Assembly (NCBI RefSeq): GCF_003594875.1
Contig: NZ_QZEY01000019.1
Span: forward strand, 105,529 to 169,528
From: Bailinhaonella thermotolerans
Lineage (GTDB): Bacteria; Actinomycetota; Actinomycetes; Streptosporangiales; Streptosporangiaceae
Length of the DNA: 64,000 bases
Direction: 5' to 3'
Every line of letters begins with the position of its first letter. The first letter of the stretch is position 1. A program made the position numbers and the translations under genes. A model generated the notes under the pieces. That model was given only the letters and a program-made list of their open reading frames with translations, had not been told where the DNA came from and did not search any database. Positions 28,450 to 37,786 of the stretch are shown piece after piece.

Positions 28450-29735
28450 CTGACACCAAGGCCGACATCGAATCCGCAGGCGGGACGGCGTTCGGCAACT
28501 ACGGAGTCGAGCAGGCGACCCACCTGTTCTCGCGGACGGTCACCGGCCCCCGGGAAACCACGGTGCGCGAGGTGGCGCCACGAACCTTCCTCATCCAGCC
28601 GGGGCTGGTCAACGTCGGGCTGTTCGAGACCGATGAGGGCCTCGTCATGGTCGACTGCGGCTGCGCGGGAGACGGCCCCCGGCTGCTGGAGGCCGTACGG
28701 CGTTGCAGCGACAAGCCGTTGCACACCGTCGTCATCACGCACGGTCATGTGGACCATGCCTTCGGCCTCTGGGCGCTCCTGGACGCGGGGGAGCGTCCCC
28801 GCGTCATCGCGCACGAGAACATCATCGGCCACTACGAGCGCTACATGAAGTCGGCCGGGCTCAACGCGCGGATCAACTTCCAGCGGCCCAGAGAGGACGG
28901 CAAGGCCTGGCCGGCGGAACCCGCGGACTTCCTCTGGCCCGACATCACCTTCCGCGACACCCTCGAGCTCCGCGTCGGCGGCGAACGCTTCGTCCTGCGC
29001 CACGGCAAGGGCGAGACGGACGACGCGACCTGGCTGTGGGCGCCCGAGCGGGCCGTCATCGCCGCCGGCGACCTCGTCACGGGTTACCTGCCGAACTGCG
29101 GGAATCCACGCAAGGTCCAACGGTACGCCGAGGAGTGGGCGGACGCGGCGGAGGAGATGGCCGCCCTCGGCGCCGCGCATGTCATCCCGGGCCACGGCGA
29201 CGCGGTCGACGGCGTGGAGGCCATCCGCGACGAGCTCCTCACCCTCGCGGAGTACCTCCGGCACATCGTCCGGCACGCCCTCGACGGTCTCAACGCCGGG
29301 CACGCGCCCGACCACATCGTCGAGACCCTCGTCATCCCGCCGCGCCTGGCGGCGCACCCCCGCCTGCAACCGGTCTACGACCAGCCGGAATTCATCTGCC
29401 GCAACGTGATCCGCCGGTACGGTGGCTGGTGGGACGGCCACCCCGCCAACATCCTGCCCGCCCCCGCCGCCGACCGGGCCCGCGAGATCGCCCGGCTGGC
29501 CGGCGGCGTCGGCGCCCTCGTCGCCCGCGCCCGCGCCCTCGCCGAGTCCGACCTCCGGCTGGCCTGCCACCTCGCCGAATGGGCCTTCCTCGCCGACCAG
29601 GCCGACCTCGCCGCCCAGGACTGCTACGCCGACCTCTTCGACCGGCGCGCCCGCACCGAGACCTCGATCATGGCCAAGATGGCACTCGGACAGCCCAGGA
29701 TGCTCGTGGAGGCCCTGCGCGCGAGCTCCTCATGA
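28446..29735 (+). CDS. MBL-fold hydrolase with alkylsulfatase dimerisation domain
   Basis: 429 aa. N-terminal metallo-beta-lactamase fold with VVITHGHVDHAFG (HxHxDH zinc motif), AAGDLVTGYLPNCGNPRK and IPGHGD. The C-terminal portion has FICRNVIRRYGGWWDGHPAN, the hallmark of the helical dimerisation domain of SdsA1/BDS1-type alkylsulfatases. Full-length family members also carry an SCP-2-like C-terminal domain, which is missing here. It probably cleaves an alkyl sulfate or another ester brought in by the BASS transporter (GTGA overlap). It is the only FGE-independent sulfatase candidate in the window. Confidence 0.83.
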   Translation: MTDTKADIESAGGTAFGNYGVEQATHLFSRTVTGPRETTVREVAPRTFLIQPGLVNVGLFETDEGLVMVDCGCAGDGPRLLEAVRRCSDKPLHTVVITHGHVDHAFGLWALLDAGERPRVIAHENIIGHYERYMKSAGLNARINFQRPREDGKAWPAEPADFLWPDITFRDTLELRVGGERFVLRHGKGETDDATWLWAPERAVIAAGDLVTGYLPNCGNPRKVQRYAEEWADAAEEMAALGAAHVIPGHGDAVDGVEAIRDELLTLAEYLRHIVRHALDGLNAGHAPDHIVETLVIPPRLAAHPRLQPVYDQPEFICRNVIRRYGGWWDGHPANILPAPAADRAREIARLAGGVGALVARARALAESDLRLACHLAEWAFLADQADLAAQDCYADLFDRRARTETSIMAKMALGQPRMLVEALRASSS

Positions 29736-29823
29736 GGGTGGCGGCCTGTCAAGGGCAGGCGACCCGCCCCTTGACGCTCGCCGTACCCGCAACCCACATC
29801 GCCCTGATCATGTGATGACGCCG

Positions 29824-29858
29824 CGTCACGGCACGGCCCCGCCGGCCGCGCCGTGACG
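29824..29858. terminator. convergent terminator
   Basis: 9-bp arms CGTCACGGC and GCCGTGACG enclosing a GC-rich loop, in the 155-base gap between the converging MBL and dehydrogenase genes. Confidence 0.5.
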
Positions 29859-29890
29859 TACATCGGCGTCCGCGCCCCAGGGCCGGGAGT

Positions 29891-30871
29891 TCATGCCGAG
29901 CGGCTCAGCGCGGCCCGGCTCACCGCGTGGGCGAAGGGCAGCCCGGCGGTGTAACGTTCCAGCTCGCCGAGGGCGGAGCGGGTCAGACGGCGCAGTTCCC
30001 CACCCAGGGAGCCGGCGATGTGCGGAGTCAGCAGCACGTTCGGCAACTCGTAGAGTGGGGAGTCGGCCGGCAGCGGCTCGGGTTCGGTGACGTCGATGAC
30101 CGCGTGCAGGCGCCCGGAGACGAGTTCGGCCGTGAGCGCGTCGAGGTCCACCAGGGAGCCTCTCGCCGTGTTGATCAGGGTGGCGCCGTCCCGCATGCGC
30201 GCGAGGCGCGCCCGGTCGAGCAGGTGCCGCGTCTGCGGCAGTTCCGGCGCGTGGATGGAGACGACGTCGCTGGCGGCCAGCAGTTCGTCCAGCGGGAGCA
30301 GCCGGGCTCCCGCCGTACCGGAGTCCAGGTAGGGATCGGCGACCAGCAGATCGAGGTCGAAGGGTCGCAAGAGGTCCAGCACGCGCCGGCCGATCGTGGA
30401 GGCGCCGACGATCCCGACCGTCTGGCGGTAGTTGCCGAAGCCGGGGAAGAGCTGCGCCCAGTCCAGGGCCCGGCGATGCCTGCGGTAGAGGTCGCGGATC
30501 TCAAGGACCCGCTTCCCCGCGAAGAGGATCGCGGCGACGGTGTACTCCGCCACGGGTACCGCGTTGGCGGCCCCGGCGGACGAGACCCGGATGCCCCGTT
30601 CCCAGCAGGCGTCGGTGATGTGGTGCTTGACCGAGCCCGCGACATGGACGACGGCCCGCAGCCGCGGGGCGCGGCTCAGCACGGCGCGGTCGATCGGCGG
30701 GCACCCCCAGGAGGTGATGAGAACCTCCACCTCCCGAAGGTCCGCGGCGGCGAGGTCCTGGACCGCACGGGTGGGATCGACCTCGACGAGAGAGGTGAGC
30801 CGGTCGATCTCTTCCAGCCCGAACAGCGGCCGCAGGTGGGCGGGGTTCATGGCCAGCATCGCGCGGATCAT
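29891..30871 (-). CDS. D-2-hydroxyacid dehydrogenase
   Basis: 326 aa. NAD-binding Rossmann core VGIVGASTIGRRVLDLLRPFD, then the catalytic Arg in NTARGSLVD, Glu in IDVTEPEPLP and His in LTPHIAGS, as in the PGDH/formate-dehydrogenase superfamily. The Rossmann motif reads GASTIG rather than GxGxxG. It probably interconverts a 2-keto and a 2-hydroxy sugar acid. Its ATG overlaps the stop of the upstream ABC permease (ATGA), so it belongs to the sugar-import operon, where a 4-deoxy-keto-uronate-type product of a lyase would be a logical substrate; that last step is inference. Confidence 0.87.
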   Translation of the reverse strand: MIRAMLAMNPAHLRPLFGLEEIDRLTSLVEVDPTRAVQDLAAADLREVEVLITSWGCPPIDRAVLSRAPRLRAVVHVAGSVKHHITDACWERGIRVSSAGAANAVPVAEYTVAAILFAGKRVLEIRDLYRRHRRALDWAQLFPGFGNYRQTVGIVGASTIGRRVLDLLRPFDLDLLVADPYLDSGTAGARLLPLDELLAASDVVSIHAPELPQTRHLLDRARLARMRDGATLINTARGSLVDLDALTAELVSGRLHAVIDVTEPEPLPADSPLYELPNVLLTPHIAGSLGGELRRLTRSALGELERYTAGLPFAHAVSRAALSRSA

Positions 30872-31758
30872 TTCAGCGCCCCCGCGGTCATGCCCGCCTT
30901 CCAGTGGCGCTGGAGCACGACGAAGGTGATCACGAGGGGCACGACGGCGATCAGCGAGCCAGTGATCGCCAGCAGGTAGTCCTCGGGGTGGCCCTGCGAG
31001 AACGCCGTGGAGTTCCAGGTGTAGAGGCCGAGGTTGACGGGGAACAGGCGCTGGTCGGAGAGCATGACCAGAGGCAGGAAGAAGCTGTTCCAGATGTGCG
31101 TGAGCTGGAACAGGAAGATCGTCACGAAGCCGGGCCGCAGCATGGGGAACGCCACGCTCCAGAACGCGCGCCATTCCCCCGCGCCGTCCACCCGGACCGC
31201 TTCCAGGACCTCTCCGGGGACGGACGCGGCGCTGAACACCCGCCCCAGGTAGACCCCGAAGGGGAAGACGAGACCGGGCAGGAAGGCCCCCCAGAAGGTG
31301 TTGACCAGTCCGATCTCGGCCGCCACCAGGTAGAGCGGGAGCGCCGTGGCGGTGGCCGGGACCAGAACGCCGAGCAGGACGAACCCGAAGAGCTTCTCCT
31401 TGTACGGCACCGCGAGCTTGTCGAAGGCGTATCCGGCCAGCACGCAGAGGAAGGCGGCCACGGCGGCGCCGACGACCGCGTACACGACCGTGTTGACCAG
31501 CCAGCGCAGGTAGATGCCGTCGGAGGCGGCGAACAGGCGTTTCAGGTTGGCGGCGAGCTCGAAGCGCCGGCCGGGAGCGAATCCGTTGGTGCCGAACAGG
31601 TCGTCGATGTCCTTGGTCGCCGACATCACCAGCCACAGCAGCGGCATGAGGGTGTAGACGGCGGCGAGCGCGAGGGCGGCGTTCACCCCGATCCGGGACA
31701 GGAGCACGGAAGGCAGGGCCAGGCGGCGCGTCCGCGTGCGGTCGAGGGCCAGGGTCAT
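30868..31758 (-). CDS. carbohydrate ABC permease (MalG-like)
   Basis: 296 aa, six membrane segments. The EAA loop (EAVRVDGAGEWRAFWSVAFP) that contacts the ATPase is clear, and the C-terminus ends with GALK as in many CUT1 permeases. It imports oligosaccharides with the neighbouring permease and binding protein. Start and stop overlap both neighbours by 4 bases. No ATPase gene is present in the operon. Confidence 0.92.
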   Translation of the reverse strand: MTLALDRTRTRRLALPSVLLSRIGVNAALALAAVYTLMPLLWLVMSATKDIDDLFGTNGFAPGRRFELAANLKRLFAASDGIYLRWLVNTVVYAVVGAAVAAFLCVLAGYAFDKLAVPYKEKLFGFVLLGVLVPATATALPLYLVAAEIGLVNTFWGAFLPGLVFPFGVYLGRVFSAASVPGEVLEAVRVDGAGEWRAFWSVAFPMLRPGFVTIFLFQLTHIWNSFFLPLVMLSDQRLFPVNLGLYTWNSTAFSQGHPEDYLLAITGSLIAVVPLVITFVVLQRHWKAGMTAGALK

Positions 31759-32624
31759 CGCGAGCTCCTCCGTGCTGTGGCGCGGGTGACCGCGAACGAC
31801 AGGACCGCGCCCAGGAGCGCGATGAGCATCGAGGCGGCGGCGGCCAGGCCGTAGTCGTGCCGCTCGAAGGCCGCCGTGAGGGCGTACATGTTCGGCGTCC
31901 AGGAACTGCTGACCGTGGAGGCGGCCCGGTTGATGATCTTCGGTTCGGTGAAGAGCTGGATCGCCCCGATCACCGTGAACAGCCCGGCCATGACCACCGC
32001 TGCGCGGATCATGGGGACCTTGATGGCGAAGGCCAGGCGCAGACCGCGCGCGCCGTCCACGGTCGCGGCCTCCAAGATCTCGCGCGGAACGGCCTGCAGG
32101 GCCGCGTAGAAGATGATCACGTTGTAGCCGATCCACTCCCAGGTGGCGATGTTGACCACCGAGAGCAGCACGTGGTCGGATGCCAGGAAATCCCACTCCA
32201 GCAGTGCGACGATCGGGCTCAGGCCGGGCGTGTAGAGGTAGACCCAGATGATCGCCGCGATCAGGCCGGGTACGGCGTGCGGCAGGAACAAGGCGAGTTG
32301 GAGCAGGCGCTTCATCTTGGCCGCGGCCGAATCCAGCAGCAGGGCCAGGACGAGGGCCCCGCCGACCATCAGGGGCAGGTAGACCAGGCAGTAGGCCGCG
32401 ATGATCAGGAACCCGCCGCGAAAGGCCGGGTCGGACAGGGCTCTGACGTAGTTGTCCACTCCGGCGAACACCGTCTCGGCCGGTCCGAAGCCCAGCCCGG
32501 ACGCCTTCTCGGTGAACAGGCTCAGCGCCGCCGCGTACGCCAGGGGCACGATCGTGACGGCGACGAAGCACAGCAGGAAGGGAGCGACGAACAGGATCGC
32601 CGCCCCGCGTCGGCGATCGATCAC
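31755..32624 (-). CDS. carbohydrate ABC permease (MalF-like)
   Basis: 289 aa. About six membrane segments (first IDRRRGAAILFVAPFLLCFV) and the EAA loop EAATVDGARGLRLAFAIKVP. The GTG start overlaps the TGA of the binding-protein gene, and its own stop overlaps the next permease. It pairs with the MalG-like subunit as a CUT1-type heterodimer. Confidence 0.92.
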   Translation of the reverse strand: MIDRRRGAAILFVAPFLLCFVAVTIVPLAYAAALSLFTEKASGLGFGPAETVFAGVDNYVRALSDPAFRGGFLIIAAYCLVYLPLMVGGALVLALLLDSAAAKMKRLLQLALFLPHAVPGLIAAIIWVYLYTPGLSPIVALLEWDFLASDHVLLSVVNIATWEWIGYNVIIFYAALQAVPREILEAATVDGARGLRLAFAIKVPMIRAAVVMAGLFTVIGAIQLFTEPKIINRAASTVSSSWTPNMYALTAAFERHDYGLAAAASMLIALLGAVLSFAVTRATARRSSR

Positions 32625-33913
32625 GATTGGGCGCTCAGGCCGCGGGACTTCATGTCGGACACGGTGGCCGTCTCCGCTCCGGTCAGCGCGCCGGAGAGCG
32701 GGGAACCGTTCTGCATCTTCCCGAGGGAGTCGATGATCGAGGTGAACGTGGTGCCCATCGCCGGGCCCCAGGTCCAGCCGGGCAGCACCGAGTCGTAGGA
32801 GGTCGCTCCCGTGGCGTAGATGTCCTGGCCGCCGAAGTAGTCGGTCTTGAAGGACTGCTTCACCACGCTCACCAGCGCCGGGTCGGCGGGGAACATGCTG
32901 CTGGTGCCGCTGGACACCCAGGCCTTCATGCCCTCGGGGTCGGTCGTGATCCACTTGATGAACTCCATGGCCTGGGCCGCGTGCTTGGCGCCCTTGGGCA
33001 CGCCGAAGGCGGAACCGCCGTACATGCCGCTCGCGGGCTTGCCGTCCCAGGTCGGCAGCGGCGCGAGGGCCCACTTGCCCTTCTGGTCCGGCACCGTGGC
33101 CTGCAGGCCGCCGGCGCACCAGCTCGCGCACACGTAGGCGACGGTCTCGCCCGCCTTCACGCTCTGCCAGAAGGCGTCCATCAGCGCCGGGAGCGGGCGG
33201 ACGAGGTCGTCCTTGACCAGGGACTCCCAGTAGGCGGCGACCTTCCGGGAGGGCTCGCCGTCGAGGTCGACCCGCCACGCGCCGCCTTCGGCGCGGAACC
33301 ACTTCGCGCCCGCCTGCCAGGCCAGTCCGGTGAGCACCGAGGCGTCGTTGTTCCAGAAGACGCCGGCGCGTGCCCGCGGATCGGCCTTCTTCGCCTTCCC
33401 GGCCGCCTCGCGGTACTCCTCCCAGGTCGCGGGGACGTCGATCTTGTGCTTGGCGAAGAAGTCCTTGCGGTAGTAAAGCATCATCGGCCCCACGTCCCTG
33501 GGGACCGCCCAGGTCTTCTGGCCGAGTTCGACGAGGTTCCGCACCTGGGCGGGGAACCGTTGCGCGACGAGCGGGCCGGCGCTCGCGGTCAAGTCCTCCA
33601 ACTGCCCCGTGCTGACCACCTCGGGCAGCCGCATGAACTCCACCAGGGCCACGTCGGGGACGGTCCCGGCCTTCACGGCGTTGGACAGTTTGCTGTAGTA
33701 CTCCGGCCCCGAGGGCACGGTCTCCAGCTTCACCCGGAAGCCCTTGCGGCTCTCGTTGAACGTCTTGACGACGGTGTCCGAGGCCTTCACGAACGACCAG
33801 AGGGTGATCTCGGCCGCCTGCTCGGACTTCGCGGGCGGCGTGGCTCCGCACGCCGTGAGGAGGGGCAGCGCGGTGGCCGCGATCACTGCCATCGACGTTC
33901 TGATCTTCATCAT
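32621..33913 (-). CDS. sugar ABC transporter binding lipoprotein
   Basis: 430 aa. Signal sequence MMKIRTSMAVIAATALP with lipobox LTAC-G, so it is anchored outside the membrane. The mature part is an extracellular solute-binding family 1 protein (ITLWSFVKAS, NAVKAGTVPDVALVEF, GMYGGSAFGVPKGAKHAAQA). It would capture oligosaccharides released by the PL8 lyase encoded 1.3 kb away. The ATG at 33913 follows GGAG at 5 bases; a longer frame starts within the operator-like region. Confidence 0.92.
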   Translation of the reverse strand: MMKIRTSMAVIAATALPLLTACGATPPAKSEQAAEITLWSFVKASDTVVKTFNESRKGFRVKLETVPSGPEYYSKLSNAVKAGTVPDVALVEFMRLPEVVSTGQLEDLTASAGPLVAQRFPAQVRNLVELGQKTWAVPRDVGPMMLYYRKDFFAKHKIDVPATWEEYREAAGKAKKADPRARAGVFWNNDASVLTGLAWQAGAKWFRAEGGAWRVDLDGEPSRKVAAYWESLVKDDLVRPLPALMDAFWQSVKAGETVAYVCASWCAGGLQATVPDQKGKWALAPLPTWDGKPASGMYGGSAFGVPKGAKHAAQAMEFIKWITTDPEGMKAWVSSGTSSMFPADPALVSVVKQSFKTDYFGGQDIYATGATSYDSVLPGWTWGPAMGTTFTSIIDSLGKMQNGSPLSGALTGAETATVSDMKSRGLSAQS

Positions 33914-33951
33914 GTCCGCTCCTGCCAGTTTGGCGAATGCGGTCATCATTC

Positions 33952-33968
33952 GATTGCGATCGATTTCG
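33952..33968 (-). promoter_or_regulatory. 10-bp direct-repeat operator before the ABC operon
   Basis: On the minus strand CGAAATC (33968-33962) and CGCAATC (33958-33952) are spaced exactly 10 bases apart, about 40 bases before the binding-protein start. The same repeat, CGAAATC twice at a 10-base period, lies between the regulator and PL8 genes (35154-35170). It is the probable site of the DeoR-type regulator. Confidence 0.5.
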
Positions 33969-34021
33969 TGTCAATGGCTAGCGTGATCACGAAGACGTCA
34001 CGGGCGGGGCATCGGCTCTGA

Positions 34022-35125
34022 TCACGAGCCGGAATCGGCGCCACAGGACGCGCGTACGCGCAGCTCGGGGCGGAGCAGGACCTGCCTGCGCGGGCCCGCG
34101 GGCTCGCCCATGCGACGCATGAGCAGTTCCACGGCCTCGGCGCCGACCGCCTGCTTCGGCGGCGCGACCGCGGTCAGCGGTACGTCTCCCATGGTGGCGA
34201 CCTCGTCGTCGTAGGTGACGAGCGCGATGTCCCGGGGTACGTCGAGCCCGCGGGCGCGCAGGCGCCGTACCAGCTCGATGGCGTCGTAATCGTTGTGCAC
34301 CAGCACCGCGCGGACATCCTCGGCCTTGGCCAGTCCGGCGAACTCCTCCAACTGCGCGTCGACGCCGGCGGGATCGTCGTCGCGCGAGCCGAGCAACAGC
34401 CGGGGCTCCGCCCGCCGCAGGCCGAAGCTCCGCAGCGCCCGCTCGTACCCCTCGCACAGCCAGGGCGTGGTCAGGCTCTCCTCCCTCGCCAGCATCGCCA
34501 CGTGCTCGTGACCGAGACGGGCGAGGTGCCGGACCGCGAGATACGCGCCGAACACGTGGTCGGAGGCCACCTGCTCCACATCGCCGGACTCGAAACCGGC
34601 GCGTCGCTCCACCAGGATGACCGGGACGTCCAGGCTCTCCAGCCATCTGCCGGTCTCCGCCGAACTCGCGGGGTTCCACCTCGGAGTGAGCAGCAGGCCG
34701 TCCACCCCCGCGGCCAGCAGCTCCCCGACCCGGGCCCGGTCCTCCTCCAGGTCGTAGCGCGAGACGCTCAGCACCACCCGTGCCCCGCGGGCGCCGGCCG
34801 CCGCCTGCGCCCCCTTGATCACCTCGGGATAGTAGTAGGACGCGTGCGGTACCACCATGCCGAACACCGGGCCCTGGCCGGCCCGCGTGCCGGCCGGGGG
34901 CGCGTCCGCCTCCGGGGCCTGGGCGGGGTCCGCGGCGCGCGGTCCCTGGAGCAGGGTGGCGCCACCGTGGATGCGCTTGAGCAGCCCGCGCCCGGCCAGC
35001 TCGCGCACGTCGTGCCTGACGGTCACCGCCGAGACGCCCAGCCGTTCCGCGACCTCGCTGACCTTGATCGAGCCTTCCAGTCGCAGCAGTCGAAGGATCG
35101 CCTCATGCCGCTCGTCGGTTACCAT
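34022..35125 (-). CDS. DeoR-HTH / LacI-type sugar-binding chimeric regulator
   Basis: 367 aa. N-terminal DeoR-type winged helix (residues 1-60: RHEAILRLLRLEGSIKVSEV, then RLGVSAVTVRHDVRELAGRG and RIHGGA). It is joined by a Pro/Ala linker to a periplasmic-binding-protein-like sensor of the LacI class (VFGMVVPHASYYYPEVIKG, VDGLLLTPRWNP, VLVHNDYDAIELVRRLRARG, DIALVTYDDE). Such chimeras sense free sugars instead of the sugar phosphates of true DeoR proteins. The ATG at 35125 follows GGAGGGG. It lies between the ABC operon and the PL8 gene and diverges from the latter. Confidence 0.9.
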   Translation of the reverse strand: MVTDERHEAILRLLRLEGSIKVSEVAERLGVSAVTVRHDVRELAGRGLLKRIHGGATLLQGPRAADPAQAPEADAPPAGTRAGQGPVFGMVVPHASYYYPEVIKGAQAAAGARGARVVLSVSRYDLEEDRARVGELLAAGVDGLLLTPRWNPASSAETGRWLESLDVPVILVERRAGFESGDVEQVASDHVFGAYLAVRHLARLGHEHVAMLAREESLTTPWLCEGYERALRSFGLRRAEPRLLLGSRDDDPAGVDAQLEEFAGLAKAEDVRAVLVHNDYDAIELVRRLRARGLDVPRDIALVTYDDEVATMGDVPLTAVAPPKQAVGAEAVELLMRRMGEPAGPRRQVLLRPELRVRASCGADSGS

Positions 35126-35153
35126 GCCGTCGCCCCTCCACCCAACCGCCAGA

Positions 35154-35173
35154 CGAAATCATTCGAAATCAAG
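35154..35173 (+). promoter_or_regulatory. 10-bp direct-repeat operator in the regulator/PL8 promoter
   Basis: CGAAATCATT is directly followed by CGAAATCAAG. Matching spacing occurs upstream of the binding-protein gene at 33952-33968. It lies 29 bases from the regulator start, suggesting autoregulation plus control of the lyase. Confidence 0.55.
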
Positions 35174-35250
35174 TCATTGTAGGAAACGATGTGAACCGCT
35201 ACGTTACCGGGGACATCGGGGAGCACCACTCACCTCCCAGGAGCCGGTTC

Positions 35251-37590
35251 ATGGAACGACGTCGTTTTCTTCAGCTTGCCGCCGTGACGACCGCCGGAGC
35301 GGCGATCATCCCCGTCCCCGCACACGCCGGCGGCGATCCCTTCGCGGCGCTCCGGCAACGCTGGGCCGGCCTCCTCGTCGGTTCCGGCTACGATCCGGCC
35401 GCGCAGCCGTACGCGACGAGGCTCGCCGAGCTGGGAGACACGGCGCGCAGGCGCAGGGACACGATGACCCCCGCCGGGACCTCCCTCTGGCCCGACCTCC
35501 CGCTCGGCACCGCGTCCAGCTCGATCACCGGCAGCTATCTGCGGCTGCGGACCATGGCGCTGGCCCACACCATGCCGGGCACCGGCCTGACGGGCACACT
35601 GGCGGCCGAGGTTCAGGCCGGACTCGACTTCCTGTACGGCCGCGCCTACAACGAACGGGCCACCTCATACGACAACTGGTGGGACTGGCAGATCGGGACC
35701 CCGCTGGCGCTGCTGGACTGCTGCGCGCTGATCGGCGAGAGCCGGCCCGGCTATCTGGCGGCGGTGGACCGCTTCGTGCCCGACTCGGCCGTTGCGACCT
35801 ATACCGGCAACAGCACCGGGGCCAACCGAGTGGATCTGTGCAAGGTGATCGCGCTGCGGGGCGCGCTGGGCGCCTCGCCCACCAAACTCGCCCTGGCCCG
35901 CGACGCCCTGTCGCCTGTCTTCCCCTACGTGACCAGTGGCGATGGCATCTATGCCGACGGCTCGCTGATCCAGCACACGCGAATCCCGTACACGGGAACC
36001 TACGGCGCGGTGCTCCTGGACGGGCTCGCCCGGATGCTCACCTGGCTCGACGGTTCCCCCTGGGCGGTCACCGATCCCGCGCGGCAGAACATCTTCGACT
36101 CGGTGGAGAACGCCTTCGCGCCGTTCCTCTTCAACGGGCTGATGATGGACGGCCAGTCGGGCCGCGGAGTCAGCAGGGGGATCTCCGCCGATCCGCTGGC
36201 CGCCCCGCAGAACGACCACACCCGCGGCCACGAGGTCATCGCCTCGGTCCTGCTGCTCGCCGGCTCGGCCTCCGCGCGGGAGGAGGCGCGCTGGCGCGGG
36301 CTGGCCAAGGGCTGGCTGGTCCGCGACTACTGGTCGGAGGTAGCCGAAGACCGGCGGCTCGACGTCCCCGCTCTGGCGCGGTGCGTCGGCGCCCTGAACG
36401 ACCCTGGCCTCACCCCCACCCCCGAACCCATCCAGAGCCGGATTTTCCCCAACATGGACAGGGCCGTGCACCGCCGTGCCGGGTGGGCGTTCGCGGTGAG
36501 CATGTGCTCGTCTCGTACCAGCTACTACGAGTACGGCAACGGCGAGAACCCACGGGGCTGGCACGCCAACAACGGCATGACCTACTACTGGGGCGCCACC
36601 TCCGGCAACGGTCAGTACTCCGACGGGTTCTGGCCCACCGTGGACCCCTACCGCCTGCCCGGCACCACCGTCTCCCGCAAGCCGCTCGCCGACGGGCAGG
36701 GCGGCAACTTCGGAAAGCCGCGGCCCGCCACCACCTGGGCCGGCGGTGCCACCGACGGTCTGCACTCCGTGCTGGGGCAGCACCTCAGCGGTTACTCCAG
36801 CACGCTGAAAGCGCGCAAGTCCTGGTTCTGCCTGCGGGACTCGATCGTCTGCCTCGGGGCCGGGATCACCGCCACGGACCGGGTCGCCATCGAGTCGACC
36901 GTGGACAACCGCAACCTGAGCGCCACGGGGAACACTCCGTTCACGGTGGACGGCATCGCCAAGCCGACCGAGCCGGACTGGTCGGAGACGCTGACCGGAG
37001 CCGGCTGGGCCCACCTGAAGGGCGTGGCCGGCTACATCTTCCCCGGCGGCGCGACCCTCCAGGCGAAGCGCGAGGAGCGCACCGCGTCCTGGCGGGACAT
37101 CCACCCCACCGGCTCGCCCGAGCCGTTCACCCGTCGCTACCTGACGCTCTGGTTCGACCACGGCGTCGACCCCTCGAACGCCACGTACGCCTACGTCCTC
37201 ATGCCCGGCGCCTCCGCGGCCCGGACCGCGGCCCGCGCCGCGGACTCCGGCTGGCTGACGATCCTCGCCAACACCGAGGCCCAGCAGGGTGTCTCCGCCG
37301 ACGGAGTCACCGCGGTGAACTTCTGGGCCCCGGGCACGGTCGGGCCGATCACCGTCGACCGCCCGGCCAGCGTGCTCATCCGGCAGACCGGCTCGGTCGC
37401 CACCATCTGCGTGAGCGACCCCAGCCGCACGACCACGTCGGTAACCCTCACCTGGGATCGCCCCGTCGTCTCGGTCCTCGCCAAGGACCCCTCGGTGACC
37501 GCGGCGAAGGCCGGCGCGGCACTCCGCCTCCAGATCGCCGTGGGCGGCACGGCAGGCGCCACCCACCGCGTGAAGGTCCGCCTCGGGTAG
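35251..37590 (+). CDS. exported polysaccharide lyase family 8
   Basis: 779 aa, normal PL8 length. Tat signal MERRRFLQLAAVTTAG ending AHA-GG. The (alpha/alpha) barrel carries the catalytic Asn192 (TGANRVD), His242 (IQHTRIPYTG) and Tyr251 (TGTYG), spaced 50 and 9 as in bacterial hyaluronate and chondroitin AC lyases; the substrate-binding NWWDWQIG and the central-domain YYEYGNGENPRGWHANNG are also present. It cleaves uronic-acid-containing glycans such as hyaluronan, chondroitin or xanthan by beta-elimination outside the cell. The ATG at 35251 follows GGAG; a GTG at 35191 is possible but would precede the Tat motif by 20 extra residues. Confidence 0.93.
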   Translation: MERRRFLQLAAVTTAGAAIIPVPAHAGGDPFAALRQRWAGLLVGSGYDPAAQPYATRLAELGDTARRRRDTMTPAGTSLWPDLPLGTASSSITGSYLRLRTMALAHTMPGTGLTGTLAAEVQAGLDFLYGRAYNERATSYDNWWDWQIGTPLALLDCCALIGESRPGYLAAVDRFVPDSAVATYTGNSTGANRVDLCKVIALRGALGASPTKLALARDALSPVFPYVTSGDGIYADGSLIQHTRIPYTGTYGAVLLDGLARMLTWLDGSPWAVTDPARQNIFDSVENAFAPFLFNGLMMDGQSGRGVSRGISADPLAAPQNDHTRGHEVIASVLLLAGSASAREEARWRGLAKGWLVRDYWSEVAEDRRLDVPALARCVGALNDPGLTPTPEPIQSRIFPNMDRAVHRRAGWAFAVSMCSSRTSYYEYGNGENPRGWHANNGMTYYWGATSGNGQYSDGFWPTVDPYRLPGTTVSRKPLADGQGGNFGKPRPATTWAGGATDGLHSVLGQHLSGYSSTLKARKSWFCLRDSIVCLGAGITATDRVAIESTVDNRNLSATGNTPFTVDGIAKPTEPDWSETLTGAGWAHLKGVAGYIFPGGATLQAKREERTASWRDIHPTGSPEPFTRRYLTLWFDHGVDPSNATYAYVLMPGASAARTAARAADSGWLTILANTEAQQGVSADGVTAVNFWAPGTVGPITVDRPASVLIRQTGSVATICVSDPSRTTTSVTLTWDRPVVSVLAKDPSVTAAKAGAALRLQIAVGGTAGATHRVKVRLG

Positions 37591-37786
37591 CCGCCCCTTT
37601 GAACGGTCTCACCTCAGGCGCCTGCTCAACCACGCACGTGGATCTCCCGCCCGCCGCACCGCCCCTGCCCGCTCGCGACCCCGCCCGGTCCGCGCATCCT
37701 CTGCGCCGGATACGGCTCAAGCCCAGCCGGGGGCATCGGAGCGAACGCTTGAGGTGAAGGTCCTCCCCCGGCTCCGGGGAGGCCGG
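37591..37786. other. intergenic with hairpin
   Basis: About 200 bases after the PL8 gene. A 7-bp hairpin (37762-37768 with 37776-37782) is the only structure seen; no gene is supported. Confidence 0.4.
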
